Source: Akebia trifoliata
Lineage: Eukaryota; Streptophyta; Magnoliopsida; Ranunculales; Lardizabalaceae
Direction of reading: 5' to 3'
DNA: 64,000 nt
NCBI GenBank assembly: GCA_017979445.1
Contig: JADQWC010000055.1
Coordinates: 108,382 to 172,381 of the forward strand
In this document: one piece after another, positions 1 through 10,391 of the stretch
Position numbering within the stretch: position 1 is the stretch's first letter
How the letters are laid out: the number at the start of each line of letters is the position of its first letter
The notes under the pieces: model-generated
What the model saw: the letters and a program-made list of their open reading frames with translations, nothing else
Database searches by the model: none
Told to the model about the DNA's origin: nothing
Translations under genes and position numbers: made by a program

Positions 1-192
1 ATGTTTCTGGGGTCGTCTTTTCCTAGTGTAGCGTGGTTTCTAAGTTTTGTCAATTCGAGATACCTCATCCGAATTTCTAAAACATATTTGGTAATAAAAT
101 AAAGCATTAGAATAGACATCCATCATTGGGAACCTTTGGGATCAGGTTGACGACTTGATTAATCAGGCGGATGCAAAAATGGGGTGTCTATA
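1..192 (-). repeat. Tail of outer element 3' LTR
   Basis: This stretch matches the ends of the LTRs at 6334-6525, 15050-15241 and 24990-25183, including the shared terminal GGTGTCTAYA. Here the end reads TATA instead of TACA. The rest of this LTR lies left of the window. The inner copy shows the same LTR-to-internal transition at 6525/6526. Confidence 0.85.
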
Positions 193-533
193 GATGCCTC
201 TCTTTGGCAGAGGGTTGAAGCAAACTAGATAGCAAATCTATTTTGGTAGATAGTGCGATATCCGAATGCCAAAGCTAGTGACAGTTCATTTTGCAGCCTG
301 ATTTAACAATTCGTCGGGGTATTCGGATCATTGAACGTAAAACTCTCCCCGAACTAGAAAAATGTCAGGTCCTTGAGCGCGAGCTCTCACTGGCAGTGTC
401 AGATCCTTGAATTTTAGAAAATTCTCCTTGACTGATGCAACAACTGTGCAAGTGTGTGGGCTCAAAATCTGAGATAGATTTCAAAGAGTTTGAGTTGGAA
501 ATGAGTCAAATCTGAGCATGAAGTAAATATAAA
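193..533 (-). other. Outer element, polypurine tract and unique segment next to 3' LTR
   Basis: On the minus strand the 20 or so bases before the 3' LTR read as a purine-rich CCAAAGAGAGGCATC, a plausible polypurine tract for plus-strand priming. The remainder (to the start of the minisatellite) is non-repetitive and matches 6526-6860 of the inner copy. No coding sequence is seen. Confidence 0.6.
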
Positions 534-3040
534 CTGAGCATAATTCCAAGAAAACCCTTGGCGGCATCTGAGCATAATTCCGAGAAAACCCTCGGCGGTA
601 ACTGAGCATAGTTCCGAGAAAACCCTCGGCGGCATCTGAGCATAATTCCAAGAAAACCCTTGGCGGCATCTGAGCATAGTTCCAAGAAAACCCTCGGCGG
701 CATCTGAACATAATTCCGAGAAAACCCTTGGCGGCATCTGAACATAGTTCCAAGAAAACCCTCGGCGGCATCTAAGCATAATTCCAAGAAAACCCTTGGC
801 GGCATCTGAGCATAGTTTCGAGAAAACCCTCGGTGGCATCTGAGAATAATTCCAAGAAAACCCTTGGCGGCATCTGAGCATAATTTCAAGAAAACCCTTG
901 GCGGCATCTGAGCATAGTTCCGACAAAACCTTCGACAGCAACTGAGCATAATTCCAAGAAAACCCTAGGAGGCATCTGAGCATAGTTCCGAGAAAACCCT
1001 CGGTGGAATCTGAGCATAATTCCAAGAAAACCCTTGGCGGCATCTGAGCATAGTTCCGAGAAAACCCTCGACGGAATCTGAGCATAGTTCCGAGAAAACC
1101 CTCGGCGGCATCTGAGCATAATTCCAAGAAAACCCTTGGCGGCATCTGAGCATAGTTCCGAGAAAATCCTCGGCGGTATCTGAGCATAATTCCAAGAAAA
1201 CCCTTAGCGGCATCTGAGCATAGTTCCAAGAAAACCCTTGGCGGCATCTGAGTATAGTTCCGAGAAAACCCTCGGCGGTATCTGACCATAATTCCAAGAA
1301 AACCCTTGGCGGCATCTGAGCATAATTCCAAGAAAACCCTTAGCGGCATCTGAGCATAATTCCAAGAAAAACCCTTGGCGGCATCTGAGCATAGTTCCGA
1401 CAAAATCCTCGGCGGTATCTGAGCATAATTCCAAGAAAACCCTTAGCGGCATCTGAGCATAGTTCCAAGAAAACCCTTGGCGGCATCTGAGTATAGTTCC
1501 GAGAAAACCCTCGGCGGTATCTAACATAATTCCAAGAAAACCCTCGGCGGCATCTAAGCATAGTTCTAAGAAAACCCTTGGCGGCATCTGAGCATAATTC
1601 CGAGAAAACCCTCGGCGGCATCTGAGCATAATTCCAAGAAAACCCTTGGCGGCATCTGAGCATAGTTCCGAGAAAACCCTCGGCGGTATCTGAGCATAGT
1701 TCCAAGAAAACCCTTGCCGGCTGGCATCTGAGCATAATTCCAAGAAAACCCTTGGCGGCACCTTGGCCGCATTTGAGCATAGTTCCAAGAAAACCCTTGG
1801 CGGCATCTGAGCATAGTTCCGAGAAAACCCTCGGCGGTATCTGAGCATAATGCCAAGAAAACCCTTGGCGGCATCTGAGCATAATTCCGAGAAAACCCTC
1901 GGCGGCATCTGAGCATAATTCAAAGAAAACCCTCGGCGGCATCTGAGCATAGTTCCGAGAAAACCTTCGGCGGTATCTGAGCATAATTCTAAGAAAACCC
2001 TTGGCGGCATCTGAGCATAATTCCGAGAAAACCCTCGGTGGCATCTGAGCATAATTCCAAGAAAACCCTTGCCGGCATCTGAGCATAGTTCTGAGAAAAC
2101 CCTCGACGGTATCTGAGCATAGTTCCAAGAAAACCCTTGGCGGCATCTGAGCATAGTTCCGAGAAAACCCTCAGTGGCATCTAAGCATAATTCCGAGAAA
2201 ACCCTTAGCGGCATCTGAGCATATTCCAAGAAAACCCTTGGCGGCATCTGAGCATAGTTCTGAGAAAATCCTCGGCGGTATCTGAGCATAATTCCAAGAA
2301 AACCCTTGACGGCATCTGAGCATAGTTCCAAGAAAACCTTGGCGGCATCTGAGCATAGTTGCGAGAAAACCCTCGGCGGTATCTGAGAAAATTCCAAGAA
2401 AACCCTTGGCGGCATCTGAGCATAGTTCTAAGAAAACCCTTGACGGCATCTGAGCATAATTCTGAGAAAACCCTCGGCGGCATCTGAGAATAATTCCAAG
2501 AAAACCCTTGGCGGCATCTGAGCATAGTTCCGAGAAAATCCTCGACGGTATCTGAGCATAGTTCAAAGAAAACCCTTGGCGGCATCTGAGCATAATTCCA
2601 AGAAAACCCTTGGCAGCACCTTGGCGGCATTTGAGCATAGTTCCAAGAAAACCCTTGGCGGCATCTGAGCATAGTTCCGAGAAAACCCTCGGCGGTATCT
2701 GAGCATAATGCCAAGAAAACCCTTGGCGGCATCTGAACATAATTCCGAGAAAACCCTCGGCGGCATCTGAGCATAATTCCAAGAAAACCCTTGGCGGCAT
2801 CTGAGCATAGTTCCGAGAAAATCCTCGACGGTATCTGAGCATAATTCTAAGAAAACCCCTGGTGGCATCTGAGCATAATTCTGAGAAAACCCTCGGCGGC
2901 ATCTGAGCATAATTCCAAGAAAACCCTTGCCGGCATCTGAGCATAATTCTGATAAAACCCTCGACGGTATCTAAGCATAGTTCCAAGAAAACCCTTGGCG
3001 GCATCTGAGGATAATTCCAAGAAAACCCTTGGCGGCATCT
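534..3040 (-). repeat. 34-bp minisatellite, about 74 units (outer copy)
   Basis: Head-to-tail repeat with a 34-bp period. On the plus strand each unit runs approximately CATCTGAGCATARTTCC, then RAGAAAACCC, then TYGGCGG. Each unit contains a short inverted repeat, CCAAG/CTTGG or CCGAG/CTCGG, around a six-base AAAACC loop. A few units are partial (around 1720, 1760, 2222, 2340 and 2615). A block is duplicated inside the array: the rare variant CATAATGCC with its neighbours occurs at about 1845 and again 858 bp later. The array lies between the integrase remnant and the 3' LTR, where Tat/Ogre elements are known to carry hypervariable tandem repeats. Confidence 0.95.
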
Positions 3041-3764
3041 GGTTGAGTAAAACTGAGAATGAAAGAATAAATCTGGGAAAGAATGATTGAAAATGAAATC
3101 TGGAAAAGAGGGGTTGAATCCGGGAATGAATAGATCTAGGACAGAATAGATACCCTATCTCCTATGTGAGATCTAAAATGCATGTGTTTGAACTTCAAGG
3201 TTTTATCCAAAAGTTTTATAAATTTAAAACCTGAGTTTGATCTCAAGAGTTTTTCGAAAAACTGCTATCAAGAGGGTAACATAAAGTTTGGAGTTCTCAT
3301 TATCTTTTAGGATTAACATTGCTCAAAAACAAAATGTCCCTAGTTTGATAATAAACATAGCATTGAACACATCATTAAAAAATGCTCCTAGTATAAGGGG
3401 GGAATTACATATTTAGAGGAAAAAGAAAAATGCCCCTTGTATGAAGGTTTTAAATATTTGATTACCACAAGCGCAATAAAGATCCAACTTTTAATTTTGA
3501 TTAATTTTATTGAAGATTTTAAGTCAGGCTCAAGAAAAAAAAATATTTCCTTTTGAGACTCATCATAGAATTCACCATTCTCTCCATTGGTTCACTTGGG
3601 GAAGTAAGAATTTTTAGATCGATCATAGACAAGATACTTGTGGCTTCTGAATCTATGCCTGGTTTAAGCTGAGTATTGAACTTGATGATTCGGACTTCTG
3701 ATGTTTCAGCTCGGGCCGCTTTCAGCTTGGGATTTTCTTCTGTTTTTCTTTATTGCTCTAACTT
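3041..3764 (-). other. Outer element 3' region, non-repetitive part
   Basis: This segment is collinear with 7842-8545 of the inner copy and differs by scattered substitutions and small indels. No open frame of note and no motif was seen. Confidence 0.6.
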
Positions 3765-3970
3765 TTGCCTAGATCGCCTTTTCAGGTTTTCAATCTAGCG
3801 AGCTTGTTCTAGCTTTTTCCTAGATCACCTTTTCAGATTTTCAATCTAGCGAGCTCTTTCTTTTTTCTTTGCTCTGATTGTTTCCAAAGTTGTCCTTTCA
3901 GATTTTCAACCTTGCGAGCTTGCCTTAATTTTTTCCTAAGTCGCCCTTTCCGGGTTTTCAACTTAGCAGG
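3765..3970 (-). repeat. Four hairpin-forming repeats of about 50-60 bp (outer copy)
   Basis: Four units share a loop of the form CCTTTTCAGRTTTTCA followed by a downstream GCGAGC. The flanking arms differ between units but still pair: CTAGAT/ATCTAG at 3769/3793, CTAGAT/ATCTAG at 3820/3844, CAAAGTTG/CAACCTTG at 3885/3907 (one mismatch), and CTAAGT/ACTTAG at 3936/3961. The same array is present in the inner copy at 8548-8755. Confidence 0.75.
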
Positions 3971-4766
3971 CTTCTTCATTTTTTTTTTTTAATCTTTTTC
4001 TTCTCCTCTGAAGTTCTAGAATTACTGTCTGATCATGCTTTGCTACCCTCCTTGACTTTTTAACACGGTACTTAGGAGGACTTTTATAGGTAGGCTTGGG
4101 ACTAGGCATAAAAAGAAAGGAATTTTGAAGCTCAAAAACCCAAATGCCCCTTGTGTGGCATTTCATTTAAAATTTTTTCTTAAACTTTCTTCCCCATTTT
4201 GGATTATATTTCTTTTTTTTTTTGAATTTTTTTCTTTTTAGATTTTTCCTTTGTCGGGGAATCTATATATATTTTTTTATTTTGATGTGGTCGGGCCTGA
4301 AGTAACTTCTCAGGTTGCTACGTACCCCAAATTTTTGGGATCAGACCAAAACGTAGTTCAGATTTTTCCTCCCCTAGGTTAGGTGATCGGGCTGAGAAAG
4401 AAAAAGGCATTATTTTTTTTTTTTGAAAAAGCTGCAAAGGGCTGAGAAAGGACATAATGAACTGGGTAGCAGGAAAATTGATTCGGCCAAAGATGGCCTC
4501 CTTAAATGTAGTACCATTTGATCCGGTCAAGGTTGGTTGACTCTGGTAGTTCACTTCCATCATGATCTTGAAGTCTGACGACTTTTCCAGACAGTATTTC
4601 CTTAATGAATGAATTTCTCCAATTGGGTTCAGACTTTCTCCTATAGTCGAAGAGGAGTGTTCAATTTTCTTTGTAGTCTGATACTTAAATCCTTGACTTG
4701 TAAATGATGAGCTTTGAACTTTTTTTCAAATGCACGGGTGACTCTTCTTAAATAAGCTTGCACATG
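3971..4766 (-). other. Outer element 3' region between hairpin repeats and integrase remnant
   Basis: Collinear with 8756-9546 of the inner copy. It has T-rich tracts around 3978-4000 and 4205-4245 and no recognisable gene. The inner element is inserted at its end. The uninterrupted version of the site is visible at about 9540-9560, where the same sequence runs straight into integrase. Confidence 0.6.
4762..4766. repeat. Target site duplication, left copy (ACATG)
   Basis: ACATG directly precedes the inner element; ACATT directly follows it at 15242-15246. The paralogous empty site near 9543 reads ACATG, so the right copy appears to carry one later substitution. Confidence 0.75.
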
Positions 4767-6525
4767 TGAAAGCGCCCTCGATCCGCGAGGTGCGCAGATC
4801 CGCTTATGACCCTTGAGGTTTGGGAGTCGCCACCTAGTTATTATGGTCTAGGAACCAAACTGACTCTAAAACGGATAAACACTAATCTACCACAGAAAAT
4901 CTGAATCCGGGGATCATGTTACGGGGTTGGAAGGTGTTAGGCACCAACCCCGCCCGGCCAATGCCGGTCTCTACTTATTCCAAATATAACTACATCGCTA
5001 ATGACAAAACCTAGATTAAAAAATAATGAAAAACCTTACCTTCGATCTGCAAAAGTACTATTCCCTCAGATCTGGTGAAAACAGCTCCTTGTACCGTACT
5101 CCTTACTTTGTTCTGTCTCCGGATCTAATTTCTGATCTCCGAGGCAAGGTATCTCCTTCTTGGATCTGGATGCTTTGAATTTGTTGTGGATTTTTGGGGT
5201 GTTTTTGAAAGGTTTCTAGGTATTTTTTAGGCTAAAATTGGAGTAGAGGTGTTAGGGAAGGAGTTGGGGCTCCAAAATTAGGGTTTTGAGGAGGTTGTGG
5301 AGGCTTCTTCACCTACTTTTTCTAAGGTTTTTTCTTTGATACGAAAATAGGGTGTGGAGGCTCTTATTTATAAAGTTTTTTAGAAGCATTAGGGTTTGAT
5401 TAGGGGTTTCAATTAGGGTTTTGACTTAGTCTTTAGGATTTTAATTTAGGGTTTTGACTTTAGTCTTATGAGATTGATTTTATTAGTTTAGATTATGGTT
5501 TTGATTTAGGGTTTTGACCTTGGTCTTATGAGATTGACTTGATTAGATTAGGGTTTTGATTTAGGGTTTTGACCTTAGTCTTATGAGATTGACTCGATTA
5601 GTTTAGATTAGGGTTTTGATTTAGGATTTTAACTTTAGTCTTATGAGATTGACTTTAATACTTGACTCTAGTCTTACTTAATTGACTTTAATTTTGACTT
5701 TGGTCTTATTTGATTGACTTTAGTATCTTGACTTTAGTCTTGCTTGGTTGACTTTAAATTTTTGGAGAACCCCCCTCTATTATATCTTTGATTCTTTTGA
5801 CCCCCAAATGGAGGGGTCCTTGCGAACCATCAACAATTTTTCTTGAAAGCCTGATTGATGATTTTTTGGTTTAAATTTTATAATTAATTTTATTAATATT
5901 TCACTTTACATTATTTAATGATTTATTTATTAATTTCAAAATTTTTAATTACTAAAATTGTGAAATTACCATTTTGCCCTCGGAGAGGATTTTTTACGTT
6001 TTAAGAAGTCGTTTTTCAATGTTCCAGGATGTTTTGGCATCAGTTTTTCGTAATGAATTCAATGGGAATGTTGGTTTTTGTCATTTATGAAGTTTTTTTT
6101 GTATGAAATGGTCGTGAACTTTATGAGGGGTATTTTCGTAATTTTATCAATTTTGTAAAATTGGCGAAGTCGTTTACTTGGTTTCGATTTGTTGTTTTAT
6201 GTGTTTGAGTGGGTTTTCCTAAGCGTAATGCAGGCTCTAGGGCTGTTTTGATGTTAGGGGTATTTTGGTAATTTAATCATTTTTAGTAATTTTATCGTGA
6301 AGCTTCTTTTTGGTTTGCAAGATGATGATTTCTATGTTTCTAGGGTCATATTTACCTAGCGTAGCGTGGTTTCTAAGTTTTGTCAGTTCGAGATACCTCA
6401 TCCGGATTTCTGAAACATATCTGGTAACAAAATAAAGCATTGGAATAGACATCCATCATTGGGAACCTTTGCGATCGGGTTGACAACTTGATTAATCAGG
6501 CGGATGCAAAAATGGGGTGTCTACA
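4767..6525 (-). repeat. Inner element 3' LTR
   Basis: The LTR is 1759 bp. On the minus strand it starts TGTAGACACCCC and ends GGGCGCTTTCA, the usual TG...CA form. It matches 13471-15241 along its length. The tract at about 5395-5770 is a degenerate subrepeat of AGTCTTATGAGATTGACT with TTAGGGTTTTGA spacers, repeated every 57-60 bp. Confidence 0.92.
5395..5770. repeat. Subrepeats within the LTR, about 57-60 bp period
   Basis: TCTTATGAGATTGA recurs at about 5464, 5523, 5580 and 5640, separated by GATTTAGGGTTTTGA-like spacers. The same series is in the paired LTR at about 14095-14475, and a decayed form is in the outer LTR at about 24440-24565. Confidence 0.75.
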
Positions 6526-6860
6526 GATGCCCTTCTTTGGTAGAGGATTGAAGCAAACTAGATAGCAAATCTATTTTGGTAGATAGTGCGATATCCGAAT
6601 GCCAAAGCTAGTGACAGTTCATTTTGCAGCCTAATTTAACAATTCGTCGGGGCGTTGGGATCCTTGAGCGTAAAACTCTCCCCGAACTAGAAAAATGTCA
6701 GGTCCTTGAGTGCGAGCTCTCACTGGCAGTGTCAGATCCTTGAATTTTAGAAAATTCTCTTTGACTGATGTAACAACTGTGCAAGTGTGTGGGCTCAAAA
6801 TCTGAGATAGATTTCAAAGAGTTTGAATTGGAAATGAGTCAAAAATGAAGTAAATATAAA
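6526..6860 (-). other. Inner element polypurine tract and segment before 3' LTR
   Basis: On the minus strand CTACCAAAGAAGGGCATC directly precedes the 3' LTR and is the likely polypurine tract. The remainder is unique sequence matching 193-533. No gene is seen. Confidence 0.6.
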
Positions 6861-7841
6861 CTGAGCATAAATCCAAGAAAACTCTTGGCGGCATCTGAGC
6901 ATAATTTCGAGAAAACCCTCGGCGGTAACTGAGCATAGTTCCGAGAAAACCCTCGGCGGCATCTGAACATAATTCCAAGAAAATCCTTGGCGGCATCTGA
7001 GCATAGTTCCAAGAAAACCCTTGGCGGCATCTGAGCATAGTTCCGAGAAAACCCTCGGCGGCATCTGAGCATAATTCCAAGAAATCCTTGGCGGCATCTT
7101 AGCATAGTTCCGAGAAAAAAATCGACGGCATCTGAGCATAGTTCCAAGAAAACCCTTGGCGGCATCTGAGCATAGTTCCGAGAAAACCCTCGGCGGCATC
7201 TGAGCATAATTCAAAGAAAACCCTCGGCGGCATCTGAGCATAGTTCCGAGAAAATCCTCGGCGGTATCTGAGCATAATTCCAAGAAAACCCTTAGCGGCA
7301 TCTGAGCATAGTTCCAAGAAAACCCTTGGCGGCATCTGAGTATAGTTCCGAGAAAACCCTCGGCGGTATCTGACCATAATTCCAAGAAAACCCTTGGCGG
7401 CATCTGAGCATAATTCCAAGAAAACCCTTAGCGGCATCTGAGCATAATTCCAAGAAACCCTTGGCGGCATCTGAGCATAGTTCCGAGAAAACCCTCGGCG
7501 GCATCTGAGCATAGTTCCAAGAAAACCCTTGGCGGCATCTGAGCATAGTTCCGGGAAAACCCTCGGCGGCATCTGAGCATAATTCCAAGAAAACCCTTGG
7601 CGACATCTGAGCATAGTTCCGAGAAAACCCTCGGCGGCATCTGAGCATAATTCCAAGAAATCCCTTAGCGGCATCTGAGCATAATTCCAAGAAAACCCTT
7701 GGCGGCATCTGAGCATAATTCTAAGAAAACCCTTGGCGGCATCTGAGCATAGTTCCGAGAAAACCCTCAACGGCATCTGAGCATAATTCCAAGAAAACCC
7801 TTGGGGGCATCTGAGCATAGTTCCGAGAAAACCCTCGGCGG
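6861..7841 (-). repeat. 34-bp minisatellite, 29 units (inner copy)
   Basis: Same repeat as 534-3040, but only 29 units by hand count. In 28 of 29 units the two hairpin arms agree (CCAAG with CTTGG, or CCGAG with CTCGG). The exception is the unit near 7201-7230, where the left arm reads CAAAG and the right CTCGG. The variable base just upstream (CATAATT or CATAGTT) is less tightly linked to the arms, with about five discordant units. Confidence 0.95.
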
Positions 7842-8547
7842 CATCTGACTGAGTAAAACTGAGAACAAAGAAATAAATCTGGGAGAGCAACGATTGAAAA
7901 TGAATCTGGAAAAAAGTGGTAAAATCTGGGAATGAATAGATTTTGGACAGAATAGATGTCCTATCTCCTATGTGAGATTCAGAATGCATTTGTTTGAACC
8001 TCAAGGTTTTATCAACAAAGTTTTGTAAATTTAAAACCTGAGTTTGACTTTCAAGAGTTTTTTCGAAAAACTGCTATCAAGAGGGTAACCTTAAATTTGA
8101 AGTTCTCATTATTTTTTTTAGGATTAACATTGCTCAAAAATAATTGAACACATCATTAAAAATGCCCCTTGTATAAGGGGGAAATTACATATCTAGAGGA
8201 AAAAAAAAAAATGCCCCTTGTATGAAGGTTTGAAATATTTGATTACCACAAGCGCAATAAAGATCCAACTTTTAATTTTGATTAATTTTATTAAAGATTT
8301 TGAGTCAGGCTCAAGAGAACAAAATATTTTCTTTTGAGACTCATCATAGAATTCACCATTCTCTCCATTGGTTCACTTGGGGAAGTAAGAATTTTCAGAT
8401 CGATCGTAGACAAGATACTTGTGACTTCTGAATCTATGTCTGGTTTAAGCTGAGTATTGAACTTGATTATTCAGATTTCTGATGTTTCAGCTCGACTTGC
8501 TCTCAGCTTTGGATTTATTCTGTTTTTTTTTTTTGTATTGCTCTAAA
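7842..8547 (-). other. Inner element 3' region, unique part
   Basis: Collinear with 3041-3764. No coding sequence or motif was recognised. Confidence 0.6.
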
Positions 8548-8755
8548 TTTTGCCTAGATCGCCTTTTCAGGTTTTCAATCTATCGAGCTTGCTCTAACTT
8601 TTGCCTAGATCGCCTTTTCAGGTTTTCGATTAGCGAGTTTTTTCTTTTTTCTTTGCTCTGATTGTTGTCAAAGTTGTCCTTTCAGATTTTCAACTTTGCG
8701 AGCTTGCCTTAATTTTTGCCTAAGTCGCCTTTTTGGGTTTTCAACTTAGCAGGCT
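8548..8755 (-). repeat. Four hairpin-forming repeats (inner copy)
   Basis: Counterpart of 3765-3970. Arms are CTAGAT/ATCTAT (8554/8578, one end mismatch), CTAGAT with a one-base-deleted ATTAG (8605), CAAAGTTG/CAACTTTG (8669/8691, perfect) and CTAAGT/ACTTAG (8720/8744, perfect). The loop sequence is conserved between units while arms differ. Confidence 0.75.
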
Positions 8756-9531
8756 TCATCATTTTTTTTTTATCTTTTTCTTCTCTTCTGAAGTTCTAGA
8801 ATTACTGTCTGATCATGCTTCGCTACCCTCCTTGACTTTTTCATACGGTACTTAGAAGGACTTTTATAGGTAGGCTTGGGACTAGGCATAAAAAGAAATG
8901 AATTTTGAGGCTCAAAAATCCAAATGCCTCTTGTGTGGCATTTCATTTAAAATTTTTTCTTGAACTTTCTTCCCCATTTTGGATGATATTTCTTTTTTCT
9001 TTTGAATTTTTTTCTTTTTAGATTTTTCCTTTGTCGGGGAATCTATATATATTTTTTTATTTTGATGTGGTCGGGCCTGAAGTAACTTCTCAGGTTGCCT
9101 ACGTACCCCAAATTTTTGGGATCAGACCAAAACGTAGTTCAGATTTTCCCTCCCCTAGGTTAGGTGATCGGGCTAAGAAATAAAAGGCACAATTTTTCTC
9201 TTTTTGAACAGGCTGCAAAAGGGGTTGAGAAAGGAGAATAAAGAACTAGGTAATAAGAAAATTGATTCGGCCAAAAAGGGCCTCCTTAAATGTAGTGTCG
9301 TTTGATTTGGTCAAGGTTAGTTGGTTCTGGTAACTCGATTCCATCATGATCTTGAAGTCTGACAGCTTTTCCTGACAGTATTTCCTTAATGAATTAATTT
9401 CTCCAATTGGGTTCAGACTTTCTCCTATAGTCGAGGAGGAGTGTTCAATTTTCTTTGAAGTCTGATAGTTAAATCCTTGACTTGTAAATGATGAGCTTTG
9501 ACCTTTTTGTCAAATGCACGGGTGACTCTTC
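8756..9531 (-). other. Inner element segment between hairpin repeats and integrase remnant
   Basis: Collinear with 3971-4766. T-rich, with no recognised gene. Confidence 0.55.
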
Positions 9532-10075
9532 TTAGATAAGCTTGCACATGGTACAGGGATTTAACTCGTTTTCTTCGATCAAGTTTAATTCTTCATACTG
9601 CTGTCGAACCCAATCTGTTTCTAACAAATGATTTTCCAACAAGACCTTGAGAGACGAAATTTCCATTTCAACTGGCAAGACTACTTCCATGCCATACACT
9701 AAGGAGTAGGGAGTAGCTCCAGTAAAGGATCGAATTGAAGTTCGATATGTCCATAGCGTGAATGATAATTTTTCTAACCAATCTCGATGTGATTGACATA
9801 TTTTCCTAATGATAATCTTGAGACTCTTAATAACAGCTTCAACCGTTCCATTGATCTGAGGATGGTAGGGGGATGATTTGTGCTTCCGGATCTTCAACTT
9901 TAAACATAAAGTAATGATTTATGCTTTGAAGTACGACCCATTATCAGAGATCAGTTCAAAAGGTACCCCTATATCGACTGATAATATGTGATTTGAAACT
10001 CGAGATGTAGTAAGGATAGTGCTGATACATTTTATAACATCTTCTTTGATTCCATCGATATAGACGAGTATCTAT
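9532..10075 (-). pseudogene. Ty3/Gypsy integrase core remnant (inner copy)
   Basis: The minus-strand frame reads through GVPFELISDNGSYF, containing the second catalytic Asp of the DDE core. It then passes an in-frame TAA and continues with KSSPYHPQINGTVEA, which contains the catalytic Glu, and a C-terminal stretch with WLEKLSFTLWTYR and TGATPYSLVYG, typical of plant Gypsy integrases. The first catalytic Asp region is missing. A TAG lies in frame just before the IDGIKEDV segment. Both stops also occur in the outer copy (15247-15780), so they predate separation of the two. It cannot encode a working integrase. Family assignment is firm; lineage is not resolved by this piece alone. Confidence 0.88.
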
Positions 10076-10115
10076 TCCGTGTTGAACAACACCCAAGCTT
10101 GTACCTAACATACCC

Positions 10116-10391
10116 TCATATGATCACACGAACAAGTCTTTTGAAATTTCTGAGTAAATTCATTATCCCCTCGTGTTCCTTTAGGGATAAGATGGTTTCT
10201 ATTTGAATCTCTTTAGGAATTATTTTTTGTTTCGAGGTCAAAGATCTTCCTTTCTCGATTAAAGGTTGAGCCCGACTCTTATCTTCTTGTTTAGAAATGA
10301 AATCTATTAAATTATTAGTTAATTCGTTAATGCGCTCGAGGTATTCAAAAATTTCCTTTATCCGATCAATTTCAGATGGGGCAACAGACAC
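10116..10391 (-). pseudogene. Unrecognised 91-codon frame upstream of integrase remnant
   Basis: Open minus-strand frame beginning MSVAPSEIDRIKEIFEYLER and rich in Glu, Lys and Ile, probably helical. Its position directly before the integrase remnant suggests a leftover of the element polyprotein, but no gag, protease, RT or RNase H motif is visible. The homologous stretch in the outer copy (about 15820-16095) has frame-breaking changes. I do not recognise the family. Confidence 0.35.

Noticed and set aside
462..3038. Long open frames over the minisatellite (up to 403 codons)
   Set aside because: They arise from a stop-free 34-bp repeat in all three phases. They overlap each other, share no known domain and follow the repeat exactly.
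534..3040. CRISPR array
   Set aside because: Units are directly adjacent, with no spacers, and the context is a plant retrotransposon.
5395..5770. Interstitial telomere sequence (TTTAGGG words)
   Set aside because: The words are isolated in a 57-60-bp LTR subrepeat and never form a run of TTTAGGG.
6795..8004. Similar frames over the second minisatellite, one with a unique N-terminal extension (7099-8004)
   Set aside because: Same cause; the extension is non-repetitive element sequence that happens to be open.
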